64,000 nucleotides of DNA, taken from Pleurotus ostreatus/Saccharomyces cerevisiae fusant (Eukaryota > Opisthokonta). The stretch lies in NCBI GenBank assembly GCA_024196135.1, contig JAMQCK010000064.1, forward strand, positions 41,365 to 105,364. The letters run 5' to 3'. Position numbers and translations under genes: made by a program. Below, in pieces: positions 23,799 to 34,983 of this stretch. Positions within the stretch are counted from its first letter, which is position 1. Each line of letters opens with the position of its first letter. The notes beneath the pieces were generated by a model that saw nothing but the letters and a program-made list of their open reading frames with translations, was not told where the DNA came from and did no database searches.

Positions 23799-24493
23799 AC
23801 ACCCGTTGCGCAACCTTGGTGAACAGTGCGTTTCCTCCCTCTGTGACTTTCCTATTATGCCTAATAGACATTGGTTGCAGGCCCCAACACGTCAGGCGGC
23901 AACGCTCACCCCATCCACATTCTCGACGCCTCACGGTGCCCTCAGCGTCCTGCGTAGACTTGCAGCAACATACGCTCATAATCCGCCGGCAAGCGCTCAT
24001 CATCCTGTTCCCATGGCATGGGCCCGCAGCCCTATAACACTGTAGAGGAATGCTATGCAGTAGACCACCCTTCACCACCATGACCAGCTGAAGACCATCC
24101 TCAAGCCTAGAAGTTGAACTTGATGTGCACCACGTCCGGGAGACTCGTGCCTCTGCGATCATTTCACTCCCCCTGTCTGCATATACTGTACTCTCAGGGA
24201 GACATCATCAGCAGGAGAGGAGCTGTGGGAAGGATGTCCAATATTCCTCAGGCAGCCTCTGGTCTGGAGGGGATGCGTCCAGTTCGAGCCTCCCCATTAC
24301 CTGGTGCCCACTGTCTGCTTCTGATGGAGGTGCCTACCGCTCACAGGAGGTACATAGTTGGTCTTCAGGGCACAAAGCTCGGAGAAGACGTTGTCGAAGC
24401 GAGAGTCGAACACGAAGAACCGTGGGAGACCAAGTAAATGCGGGGAGGACACGTGCCCCTCCTACCCCGCACCTTCAGTTCCTCCCGCCCACC
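23799..24493. other. Intergenic with minus-strand coding-like stretch
   Basis: 3' flank of bL31m and 5' flank of the hydratase gene. The right half (24107-24461) holds a minus-strand coding-like fragment listed separately. Confidence 0.5.
24107..24461 (-). pseudogene. Orphan gene fragment, family unknown
   Basis: On the minus strand a well-formed frame begins after a possible acceptor at 24462-24465 and contains PRFFVFDSRFDNVF, then SELCALKTNYVPP. From there two readings are possible. Either an intron at 24300-24223 leads to SSSPADDVSLRVQ and, after a short 34-base intron, GTSLPDVVHIKFNF and a stop at 24107; or a 45-base intron at 24344-24300 leads to GRLELDASPPDQRLPEEYW and then an early stop. 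The upstream part would run into exon 1 of the plus-strand hydratase gene 33 bases away, so no full gene fits. It looks like a gene remnant. I do not recognise the protein. Confidence 0.35.
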
Positions 24494-25794
24494 ATGTTGG
24501 CTGCTGCTGCACCTCTCCGCCTCACAGCACGCATTCAGACTGTCGCTAGACATACCTCTTCTCGTCTTGTTAGAAGGAGAGCATGCGCTCAGAAGCAAGC
24601 ATGGGGCACCATAGGCGCGATGGCAAACTCTTCGCTGGCGGCCTCGAGACAGGCCTACATCGAACCTCTTACCACGCACGAGGGTGTCTCTTGTATCACT
24701 TTGAATCGACCTCAGGCGAAGAATGCGATATCAACGACCTTGTTGCATGTAAGATGCGCTACGTGTCATTCTACCCTCTGAATGAACGGTTCTGGTCAGG
24801 AACTGCGCCAATGCCTGGAAGAGCTTCGCTTCGACAATAGGCAAGTTCACCCCATACCATCCTGAGGACTTACATCGAACGACCATGATGCACTTACCTA
24901 CCTCCGCTATGTCAGCGTGCGCACCGTCATCTTGCGGTCGTCCACTGTCGGCTCCTTCTGCGCGGGTGCGGACCTTGCAGAGCGCCGAACGATGTCCCAA
25001 GCGCAGGTCAACAAATTCCTCGCGGATCTACGAGTTGTACTAGGTCGTCTGGAGAGTCTGCCCATGCCTGTGCTCGCTGCCATCGATGGTCCTGCGCTTG
25101 GTGGTGGCCTGGAGATGGCACTGGCGTGCGATTTGAGGGTGGCAGGTGAGTGAGGCCATAGCGAATGATGTACCATGAATGGAGAGAGGGCTCATCATTG
25201 AACAGGACGCGACGTGACCAAGATTGGCTTGCCAGAGACGGGGCTGGGTATCATTCCTGGCGCAGGTGGTACGCAACGGGCGACTCGACTGCTTGGTGTA
25301 GCCAAAGCAAAGGATTTGATCTTCACCGCACGCGTTCTGAACGCGCAAGAGGCGCTGGAATATGGTAGGGAGCGATGATTCCTCTAACTCTCTCATCACT
25401 AAACGACTTTCAGGCGTCGTGGACTACATCTCTGATTTGGGGTCAACAGGCTTCGACCGCGCGCTGCAGCTCGCGGAGAAGATCGCCTCGAACGGTGCGT
25501 GCGAGTGGAGGCTGCCTCAACCATTGTCCCGCTCACAGTCAGCAGCTCCCCTGGCCCTCCGTGCGGCTAAACAGGCAATATCGAGGGCTGTCGATCTGCC
25601 GCTTGAATCAGGTAGGCACTTTTTCAAAGACGCGCGTCATGCCGCGTTGTTGGAGTATCTGCTGACTATCTGGCTTTACTGCAGGTCTTGACTTCGAGCG
25701 CGCGTGCTACGAGGGCCTGCTACACAGCAAGGATAGGCTAGAGGCCTTAGCAGCGTTCAAGGAGAAGCGGAAGCCGGTATTCAAGGGAGAGTAA
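24494..25794 (+). CDS. Mitochondrial enoyl-CoA hydratase/AUH-type crotonase
   Basis: Seven exons (24494-24748, 24800-24840, 24916-25145, 25206-25364, 25414-25494, 25546-25611, 25685-25794), 313 residues. Crotonase-fold signatures: [13 protein letters not shown], the oxyanion-hole strands [12 protein letters not shown] and [38 protein letters not shown] with catalytic Glu, then the C-terminal [11 protein letters not shown]. The basic N-terminus ([18 protein letters not shown]) is a mitochondrial targeting signal. Closest by pattern to AUH/3-methylglutaconyl-CoA hydratase of leucine breakdown, but short-chain enoyl-CoA hydratase of beta-oxidation is also possible. Intron 2 (24841-24915) starts with AG|GCAAGT, a GC-AG intron. 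Confidence 0.92.
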
Positions 25795-26001
25795 GTACAT
25801 CGTGGGTTGTTTGGGAGTACGAGCAGCAATGAAGTTCAACTTGATCACGGGATCCCGAGGCGCGCGCCGATCATGACATCAGGGCTGCTAACACTGCCGG
25901 GAAGAACAATGGCAGAGCCACTTGGCTTGTTTCTCGTCGTCATCCGCCTATCATCGCTTTCATCATCGTAACATGCCTTCTAAGCTTCCTCGAGGATGTC
26001 T

Positions 26002-26007
26002 TATAAA
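26002..26007 (+). promoter_or_regulatory. TATA box of zinc ADH gene
   Basis: TATAAA, 66 bases upstream of the ATG at 26068. Confidence 0.55.
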
Positions 26008-26067
26008 GGCGGGATAGCGGCGAAGAGTGTCTAAATCTTTTCTTTTGCCCACATCCATACAGACATC

Positions 26068-27587
26068 ATGCAAGCAGCAGCGAACGCTATCCAGGACGTG
26101 CGTGTACTTACGGGGCGATTGGGGGAAGAGGTGCTCACATGTTCTGCAGCATATGGGTCCGATTGAGACCGAGGTTAAGCCTGAGTACATCCATGACCCT
26201 ACGGGCAAGACGATGAAGGCGCTCGCCTGGTTCGGGACTAACGACCTTCGCCTGATCGACGCGCCTGTCCCCGACATCACTCAGGACGACGACGTGATCC
26301 TGAAGGTCACTGGGACCACCGTCTGTGGCTCAGACAACCATCTGAAGAATGGCGAGATTGTGACCTTGCAGAAGGGCGACATCCTTGGCCATGAGGTGCG
26401 TCTCATTCAGTGCGGTATATGCGCTCAAGCTGAATGGTATTGCTAGTTCATGGGCAAGGTCTGGAAGGTCGGACCCAAGGTTACGAAGTTCAAGGAGGGC
26501 GATCGTGTCGTCGCCGCCTTCCAGATCCCGTGCGGCCACTGCGAGTACTGTCAGAAGAAGCTTTCGTCCTTCTGTGACAACACCAACAATTCATCGTCTG
26601 TTACTTTATTCTCTCCTTCTAATCCTGCATCTAACTCTCTGCAGCCTCATGAATGCCATGTATGGCCAGCGTGACGCAGGTTTCTTCGGGTACTCGCACT
26701 TCACTGGCGGCTTCCCAGGTGGTCAGGCAGAATACGTTCGCGTACCACGCGCAGAAGTCGCTCTGTTACCCATACCGGACGACGTACCAGACGAGCAAGC
26801 TCTCTACCTCTCCGACATCCTTCCTACCAGTTATCACGCCGTCTACGATACCGGAGTCGAGCCGGGCGACGTCGTCGGCGTCTGGGGCATGGGTCCCATC
26901 GGTCTCTGCGTCGCAAAATGGGCACTCCTGAAGGGCGCGAAGCGCGTCATCGGCATAGACAAGGTCGCCGACCGCCTCGCCTTCGCAGAGTCCAGGCTCG
27001 GCATCGAGACGGTCAACTTCACCGAGTACAAGGACGTCCCGAAGCGCATCTACGAGCTCGTCCCGCGCGGCCTGGACGTCGCGATCGACTGCGGGACGTT
27101 CCACGAGCCGAAGACGCTGCTGCACAAGGTGCAGAAGACGCTTATGTTGGAGACGGATGTGCCGGAGATTGTGAACGAGATGATTGTGTCGGTCAGGAAG
27201 ATGGGCAGGTGTGGGGTGATTGCGGCGTACTCGGGCTATGCGAATGGGTTTGCTATCGGTGCGCTGATGGAGAAGGGCATTCGCTTCATCGGTAATGGGC
27301 AAGCGCCTGTCCTACGATACTGGGAGACAATTTTGAACGACTATATCCGGACGGGCAAATTCGACACCTCATTGTGAGTACCTCAGCGTCATCATCGAAG
27401 GGAAGTTGTCTAATGGTTCAACAGCGTCGTCACCCACCGGATTCCCCTCGACGACATCGTCCCCTTCTACGACATCTTCAATAATCGCCAAGCTGACGTC
27501 GAGAAAGTCTTCATCGAGACGCAGTTCTCTAGCCCGCCGAGCAAGGGCTTCCCGGCCACGACGCGAGTTAAGGACTGGGTCCTATAG
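26068..27587 (+). CDS. Zinc-dependent medium-chain alcohol dehydrogenase
   Basis: Five exons (26068-26097, 26150-26395, 26447-26595, 26645-27373, 27425-27587), 438 residues. MDR fold: zinc ligands in TTVCGSDNHLKNG and DILGHEF, the structural-zinc Cys cluster IPCGHCEYCQKKLSSFC, and the Rossmann motif VGVWGMGPIGLCVA followed by KRVIGIDKVADRL. The long form with GYSHFTGGFPGGQAEYVRVP resembles glutathione-independent formaldehyde dehydrogenases and related fungal alcohol dehydrogenases. It oxidises an alcohol or aldehyde with NAD(P); substrate unknown. The 30-base first exon supplies MQAAANAIQD. A TATA box at 26002 suggests regulated, possibly strong transcription. Confidence 0.93.
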
Positions 27588-27770
27588 GAATGTAATTGAC
27601 CAACAGAAGTTTAATGTACTCTACCCACTTGTACTTTATGTGTAAAGTAGTCCTTTGCCTGCACCATCTTGGCCCAAAAGCCGTTGACCATAAACGTCGA
27701 TGTGATGATGGAGGGGAAGGAACAATGTCATGTAATCACAAATGCTATTGTTCCCTTCTCATACGCCACC

Positions 27771-30700
27771 ATGTCGCGACGGCGACCCGGCGACCCCATG
27801 GACCAGAGCATGGAGGAGCAGTTGGATATCTCGAAATTCACTGTACGGGCAATCGTTGTCCTCTCTTGATCGCTACCGACGTCGCGCAGGGCAAGTTCGA
27901 CGTCACAGAATTCGTGGGCGCCGTCTCTGAGAAGCTCATCGCGCAGTCGAAGGAGAACTCTGGACGTGCGTGACTGGCTCAGTTGAGTTTGAGAGTACTC
28001 AAAGACTACCCAGCTTTCGACCCCAAACCCTTCATCCGGTCCTTCGAAGCGGCTGTTGACCAGCTCATCTCGATCCGCAAGGATGTGCAGGCGAAGACAG
28101 AGCAGATGGAGAAGAGTGTGCGCGTCTCGGAGCGCGAGTACTCCAAGAAGATGGACGGCCTCAATCGCGGATTCGAGGTGCGTGGCCAGCTCAACTACTA
28201 CCCGCTCTTCTAACGAGATCGAGTACAGACCGTCGGCAACTCCTTCTCCGGCATGGAGAGCCGCATGAACGAAGTTAGCAGCAATGCCATCCGGATTGGT
28301 GCGTCCTGCCCTACAGTCCCCACACAATCCCCACTGACCAGCCCAGGCGAGCAGCTGGAGACCGTACACATCGAGCGCCAGCGCGCACAGGCCGCCTACG
28401 ACCTCATCGATTTCTACAACCAGTTCACGCGCGGGGACACCACGCGGCTCGACGCCATGCGCAAGGAGGGGCGACAAGGACGGAGGCAGGTCGCGGTGCT
28501 GCTGCGGCGCCTGAGCACGGTGGCGAAGGAGGTGGACCTGCCGTCGGCGGACAAGACGCGGGAGAATATCGAGAAGTATTGCGAGAAGTTCGAGAAGGAG
28601 ATGCTGAACTTGTTCGACCGGTGCTATAGGAAGGGGGATCCGAAGATGATGCATGTGAGTGATATGCTGGGTTGGTGAGAGGAATGGAGCTGACAGGGCA
28701 CGGTACAGCATTGCGCGCAGACGTTGTTGGAGTTCAATGGTGGCTCGTCGTGTGTGCAGGTCTACGTCAATCAGCATGACTTCTTCATCAACAACGTTCG
28801 AGAGTGGAAGGACGCAGAAGACACCCATTTGTACGTTGCTCCACGCACCCACAAGGCTTCTCCTCATAGACTGCATGCAGATGGGAGACTGTTTCTGACC
28901 CCGATGAAAGCCCTCCGAAGACGGAGAAAGGATTGGGGGAACTCTTCCATGAGATTCGCTCGACAGTCGATACGGAATCGCAGATCGTAAAGGCCGTCTT
29001 CCCAAACCCGCCTGTCGTCATGCAGGTTTTCCTACAGCGCATATTCGCACAATCCGTACGTTGCGCGTAGCATCCCGAGCAACTTCCTCTTGACTCGATA
29101 CAGATCCAACAACACATGGAACAACTGCTCCACCGCGCCACCGCGCTCTCCGACCTCGCCTACTTGCGCGTCCTGCAGCTCGTGCACCTGCAAGCTTCGA
29201 CCCTTGTCGAGGATCTCAAGACCTACGAGTTACCCAACGTCGCCCCACGCACGCCTCTCGAGTCTGGCGAATTCCGTCGATCCCTCCCCGCCTCCTCCGC
29301 CACAACCGGCACCTCCACCTCCATGGTCGGCATGCTCGAGACCGCCATGGAAGAGCTGTTCGTCCCATACACGGAAGGCCAGCGCTACCTCGAGCGCGAA
29401 AGTCGCAGTCTCGGTGCGCTGTACTCTGGCCTGCTCGCCGACTTCACGCGCTACCACGAGAAGACGCAGAAGGGGAAGCCCACAATGTTCGATCGCATGG
29501 TGAACCAGCTGAGCGCGGCGGCGCAGAACTCAGGCGGCGCAACGGCGACGTCTGCGCAGACTGCTGCCGCGGCGCTGATGCGGTTCGGGGGTATCCAGAA
29601 GGAGCAGGACAAGTCGGGCGAGGAGCCGGTGAAGGAGGAGGACGGCGAGCTGAAGGTGGACATCGCGGAGAAGATGCTCAAGTGGCATGCGGAGGCCATT
29701 GGACGCTGCGTTGAGTTGAGTCCGCCGAACGATGTGGCGAAGAATACCTTTGCCCTGTTGCGAGTACTTGCGGAAGCCATTGGAAACGCATACATCGAAG
29801 CTGCTATTGAGACGCACGTATCCTTTTCTTGTGTATCCAATCATGGCTGACAGTGAACCTCGTTTCCAGTGCGCAGAATCGTCTTGAGACCGCAGACACG
29901 AAGGTAGAACCAAGTCTTCAGCCCTTAAGCATCCTTCGCCAGGTGGCGCTGATCTGTCATCTATGGCAACAATATGTCAACACTGCCCTTCTACCACTCG
30001 CAAGCTCGTCTGTCACGACACGGCGAGAGATGGTCATGTTCAACAACCAGACCATCAGCCGATTGGAAGGCGGCGCGAACAATCTGTTGCAGAAGGTCAC
30101 TGAGTGTAAGCTCTCCATATCGGCCTTGTATTTTGGCTGCAGTTGACGCGACCTCTCAGCGGTGATCAACTGGCTGTCCCAGCAGCTGCGTAAGCAGAAC
30201 AAAAACGACTTCAAACCACGCAACGATGATATCTCATTTGCACGTGTCAACACGGAGCCGTGTGTCGCCTGCTGCGATATGTTAGAGAAGGTCAGGAATG
30301 CGGCCAAGCAACACTTGAGTGGCAAGAACCTTGAGGTCTTCCTAACTGAGGTTGGCGTGGCCTTCCATGGGTGAGTTCAATGGGTTCTGTCCTCACCGGC
30401 GCGCTAACACTCCGCAGACTCCTCCTCGACCATATGCGCAAGTTCCCAGTGAGCGCCACTGGCGCACTGATGCTCACCAAGTATGTCTCTGGGTTGCCGC
30501 CACAGCGAGGTGTTTGCTTATATATTTACTTTCCTTCCAGGGATATCAAGTCATATCAGGACGCTATCGCAGGCTTCGGTATCCCCGCACTCTTCGAGCG
30601 TTTCGAGTTCCTGCGCCAGCTGGGCAACATCTACCTCATCCCGCCCGAGACGCTCAAGTCCTACATCACCGAGAACTACCTCGGACGGGTGGACGCGGAG

Positions 30701-30961
30701 CTGCTCAAGCCATATCTCGCCCTGCGTTCGGACTGGGGCTCCGTCGAGAAGGGCTTCGCGGCTACGCCGGGGCTGGACGGCGCGGCACCGGAGGCCGAGG
30801 AGAGCCGTAGTCGGTTCGGGAGGCTAAGTGTGATGATGAAGGAGCTGGAGGGCCTGAAGCTGACGGAGGGGATCAATATGCCGGCGATGCCTGCTATGCC
30901 GGGGATTCCCAGTAGCTTGACGGGGAACTTTACACTGAACTCACTCAGTGCATTTAGATGA
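27771..30961 (+). CDS. SEC10: Exocyst complex subunit Sec10 (EXOC5)
   Basis: Twelve exons: 27771-27842, 27890-27965, 28014-28177, 28229-28298, 28347-28654, 28709-28830, 28881-29055, 29104-29817, 29877-30105, 30160-30370, 30418-30480, 30541-30961; 874 residues. Sec10 is the core rod subunit that binds Sec15 within the exocyst during vesicle tethering. Motifs: FDPKPFIRSFEAAVDQL, a coiled coil (QAKTEQMEKSVRVSEREY), FNGGSSCVQVYVNQHDFF, the central PPVVMQVFLQRIFAQSIQQ, ARVNTEPCVACCDML and DIKSYQDAIAGFG with ENYLGRVDAELL. Exon 9 must use the acceptor ending at 29876, because the AG at 29869 gives a stop. Residues about 540-570 form an Ala/Thr-rich insertion. Downstream of a zinc ADH on the same strand. 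Confidence 0.95.
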
Positions 30962-31752
30962 TTGTGAGTAGGTATTCTGCACTGCATCACATCTTGGACA
31001 CTCGCTCGGTGTACAACCCACTGCATGCAAGATCCACCACAAGGCCTGAGACTGCCAGTATTCCGTCCGTGACTTTCTGTACGTCGCGCAATATGGGACA
31101 GCGCATCACCATCGTACATACAGAAGACCTGCATAATTTCGCTCTTGGTGCGCATCTCTACCCAGGTCCCGTACTCTGCTGCAGTGCTCACATCCAATCC
31201 CATAGTCAGCGGCACGGTTCCTTGGCATGGACTTTCTCTGCGGACAAGCGCCGTCGGTTCAGAGGCGTCTTAACTGCTGACAGTCTCTAAAGCCTACCGC
31301 GAAGCTCATGACATTGACACAGGTCGCTGGTCATCTGCGCCGCGCTGATTGGTCGGACTTCCCCAGTGCGCTCATTCGGAGATCGACTGTGTACTTTGAC
31401 CGCCTCTGCATGACCGTCTCAGCCGTATGTCCACAGGCGACGATCGCTGGCGTCCATCCGTTCTACTTACCCCAGGGTCGTCCTCCCATGTTGCGCCGCG
31501 ACATTCCCAGCCGACTCGGAACTCCTCGCACCGGTCACACCTCGCCCTTTGTCGCTTACTGCGGGTCCATTCTTGCACCGGCTGTTTCCCGATTGCGTCC
31601 AAGTCTTGTGCAGCGGCGATCCCTTATAAGAGAACTTTGGCGCGCGGAACTTTCCCAAACCCAGGAACTGCGTCCGTGAACTTTGTCAAAAGCCCTCAGT
31701 CCTCGATATCGATTACGTGCAACGCATCGACTCGCACGCCCGGCCGTGAGTG
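30962..31752. other. Intergenic, no gene seen
   Basis: 3' flank of SEC10 and promoter of the P450 gene. Open frames such as 31308-31679 lack protein-family character. Confidence 0.5.
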
Positions 31753-31758
31753 TATAAA
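31753..31758 (+). promoter_or_regulatory. TATA box of P450 gene
   Basis: TATAAA, 49 bases upstream of the ATG at 31802. Confidence 0.55.
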
Positions 31759-31801
31759 GGCCAGCCCCATCGTCGAAGGATCGCTGGTCTTCTTGCCGGA
31801 C

Positions 31802-34254
31802 ATGTTCGCGACTATCTTGTTGGCTTTCTCTACTGCTATCCTCGCGCGTGCCATTTGGTTCATCATCACGCGCTTCTTTTTGCGGAGTTCTTTGGATAAG
31901 ATTCCGGGCCCGGCACCGCAATCTCTCTTCTCGGGTGAGTGCCTCTTTTCATTATGGGTGGTGGCGTTGATCTGACCTTCATGCAGGCAATTTCCTTCAA
32001 CTATTCCACGAGGATGCATGGGCCTTTCACGACGAGCTCGCGGACAGATGTACGTCGCGCTCGCTATACATTGTAGATATATCGCTAACTGCGTATACTT
32101 CTAGATGGTAACATCGTTCGAACGGCCGGGCTTTTAGGGGTGAGGGAAAACCGTCCCTTACCACTACTTCAAGATGCTGACCAGTCTTACAGGAGAAATT
32201 GCTCTATGTAGCTGACCCGAAGGCGCTCCACCATGTCCTTCTCAAGGTGAGCGTGGCCCTCGTGGTATATATGAGGTTTGCTGTGTACTGATCCAACGAT
32301 GACCTACAGGATCAAGAAATCTGGGAAGAGCATCCCCAGTTTCTCTCGTGCGTTAGTCAGATATGTTGAGGTGCCGGTCAAGCTGACGGTATCAGTGACA
32401 ATTACTTGTTCTTTGGCGAAGGCCTTCTGGCCACGATCGGTGAGCCGTGACTTGACGTGTTCAAATAAATCCTTCATGATCTCCTCGAAGGCGCCCGACA
32501 TAAGAGGCAGCGCAAACTCATGAATCCCGTCTTTTCGACTGCGCATATGCGCAACATGAGTGCGTCTACTTCTGCATCTGTATGCGCAATCTCTGACCTA
32601 ACCGCTTTAACTGTAGTCCCTATTTTCCAGGAGACGGTTGGCCGTGTATGCCTTTACTTGTCTTCCCGCCTGTCGCGTCTCAACGTATCAACAGCTTCGC
32701 ACGACGCTCGAGGATCTCACCAAGAACGGTCCGCAAGAGGTCGACATGTTGCACTGGATGGGACGCACCGCTATGGAGCTCATCGGTCGCAGTGGTCTAG
32801 GATTCTCATTCGACTCCCTCGCCGTCGATGATCCCGGGCACCCTGCTGCTGCCTGCTTCAAGGAGATTCTGTACGTTCTCCCATCCTCCCACTCATTGCC
32901 CATGTCGTCCAATAAATGCATCACTTCCCCAGACCCTCCGCCTCCAAAGGCTCGATGATGTTCTGGCGCGCCTACCTCCTCCCCCACGTCTCCAAACTCG
33001 GCCCCGCATGGATCCGCCGCGCAATTGTGGACCTGATCCCCTCGCGCGACCTCCACAACGTCCGCGACAAGGTCGACACGATTTGGGCTACGTCGCAAGA
33101 GATCTATGCGCAGAAGAAGGCCGCGCTGTCGTCTGGGGATGAGGCGGTGAAGCAGCAGATTGGGCTGGGGAAGGATATCTTGAGTTTGCTGAGTGCGTTT
33201 TTTGCTGGAGCACGGTGGATGTTTGATACTAATTGATTCGATAGTCCGTGCGAACATGAAGACGGACGATCCGTTGGATGAGACGGAGCTCCTAGGGCAA
33301 ATGTCGTAAGTGGCCTTGCTGGACTGGCATCGCTTTCGGGTTTTGATTGCCCTTTCAGCACTCTGATATTCGCGGCAACCGATACGACCTCTTCTGCGCT
33401 TTCCCGGATCTTCTACCTTCTCGCCCAACATCCAGACGTCCAGGATCGCATCCGTCAAGAGATTCGCGCAGTGAAGGAGGCCGCCGGCGTTGTGATGTCT
33501 TACGACGATTACGAGGCACTCACCTACATGGATGCGGTCATTCGGGAGACCCTCCGTCTGTGAGCTTACTTCCATTGCGCACCTTTGCTTTGCTGAACCT
33601 CAACACAGCTATCCGCCTGTCACCTTGCTCATGCGCAAGTGCGTACCTTCACTTCCTCGACGTCTCCGGGATCTCACACCACCCCAGAGCCAACAAAGAC
33701 GTGATCCTCCCCTTCGGCAAGCCCATCTCCGGCACCGACGGCCGCGAGCTCTCCGAGGTCCACGTCCCCGCCGGTTCCTCCGTCATCGTCTCCATCAACA
33801 ACGCGAACCGGAGCAAGGAGCTGTGGGGCGCGGATGCGCTCGAGTGGAAGCCCGAGCGGTGGCTGGCGCCGTTGCCGGAGTCGATTACGAGTGCGCATAT
33901 GCCGGGTGAGCACTTTTCACGAGACGCGAGAGAGGTCGCGGTGTTTTTGGGCGCAGAGACTGATGCTATCGTAGGCATCTACAGCAACCTACTGACCTTC
34001 CTGGGTGGCGGGCGTGCTTGCATCGGGTTCAAGTTCTCGCAGCTGGAGATGAGTATGTGGTATTTGCTGAACTGCGCTGTCATCGACTGATGCATTTTGG
34101 AACAGAGGTCGCGCTTGCTGAGATTCTTGACGCCTTCAAGCTTGCGCCTAGCACGAAGGCGGTCAAGTGGCGCATGGGGAACATCAGTACCGCTTGCGTC
34201 GAGGGCGAGCCTGACGTATCGCAGCTTCCGGTCGTCCTTTCAAGGGCAGACTGA
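31802..34254 (+). CDS. Cytochrome P450 monooxygenase
   Basis: Sixteen exons: 31802-31934, 31987-32049, 32105-32139, 32193-32246, 32310-32347, 32396-32439, 32491-32559, 32617-32645, 32695-32870, 32933-33192, 33245-33305, 33359-33559, 33609-33638, 33688-33905, 33975-34052, 34106-34254; 545 residues. An N-terminal membrane anchor (TILLAFSTAILARAIWFII) and hinge KIPGPAP place it on the ER. The I-helix reads FAATDTTSSAL, the K-helix VIRETLRLYPPV (ExxR), the PERF-like region WKPERW and the haem loop FLGGGRACIGF with Cys486 as iron ligand. It is a basidiomycete microsomal class-II P450; the CYP family and substrate cannot be assigned by eye. Exons as short as 29-38 bases are notable. Confidence 0.95.
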
Positions 34255-34983
34255 ATTTCGAAGTGGAGATCACATCATTGCTATAGTTCGAGGAACGTCT
34301 TGGCATAGCTTCGTATACAGCCCGGTTGTAAGCCTTGTGTTGATCCTTATTTGCACCTGTCGACAGTCGAACCACGATGTCATCACGTGTGCATATCCCC
34401 CTTGTCTGGCCACATCTTCAACACCCAACTCTTTGTTTCCTGTCGACCGTGCATAGTATTGCTTGACCGAAAACTATGCAAGTCCAACAGGACGAGCAAT
34501 ATACTACTACTGACTGCTAGGTACGTATACGCTACTTATAGGGAAACGGCAAAGAGGGTGAGACGATGCTGCGAATTCAACAAGAGGTTATGTCGACGCG
34601 CTTCGTCTCCCCTAGTAGAGGGGAAGGAGTCTCCTACCAGAAGGAAGGAGATATCCCCGAGCAGAAGGAAAGGGTTGTTGTACTTACATGGAAAAGGAAA
34701 TGGCAAGTGGAGGAAGGGAATTGCCGTACATTGAAAGGGAAAGGAAAGGCCGTGGTTGTACATAGAAAGGGAAGGTGGTCGTATCGTGCGGGTCGTGAAT
34801 AATGGATAGCGAGGGGAGGGACGTAGGGTGTAGTGGTGGGGATTGATTGGAGACTAGATGGCGGAAGAGATGATCATGGACAGAAAGCAGATAGCGAGAT
34901 ATAGATATGCGGGCCAGATGGGGGGTGAAAGAGCGTGACTTCGTGGCGAGGGGAGAATGCTGAAGTTTGAGCCTGCGTGCACC
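34255..34983. other. Intergenic with purine-rich block
   Basis: 3' flanks of the P450 gene and the KEN-box gene, convergent. From about 34551 to 34800 the plus strand is strongly purine-biased with many GGAAAGG/GAAGGAA words. No coding sequence recognised. Confidence 0.5.

Noticed and set aside
27728..29005. 425-codon minus-strand open frame
   Set aside because: Antisense to SEC10 exons; Leu/Arg/His-rich shadow translation caused by GC-rich codons.
29818..29870. Nearest acceptor for SEC10 intron 8 (AG at 29870)
   Set aside because: Using it leads to an early stop; the next AG at 29876 keeps the frame.
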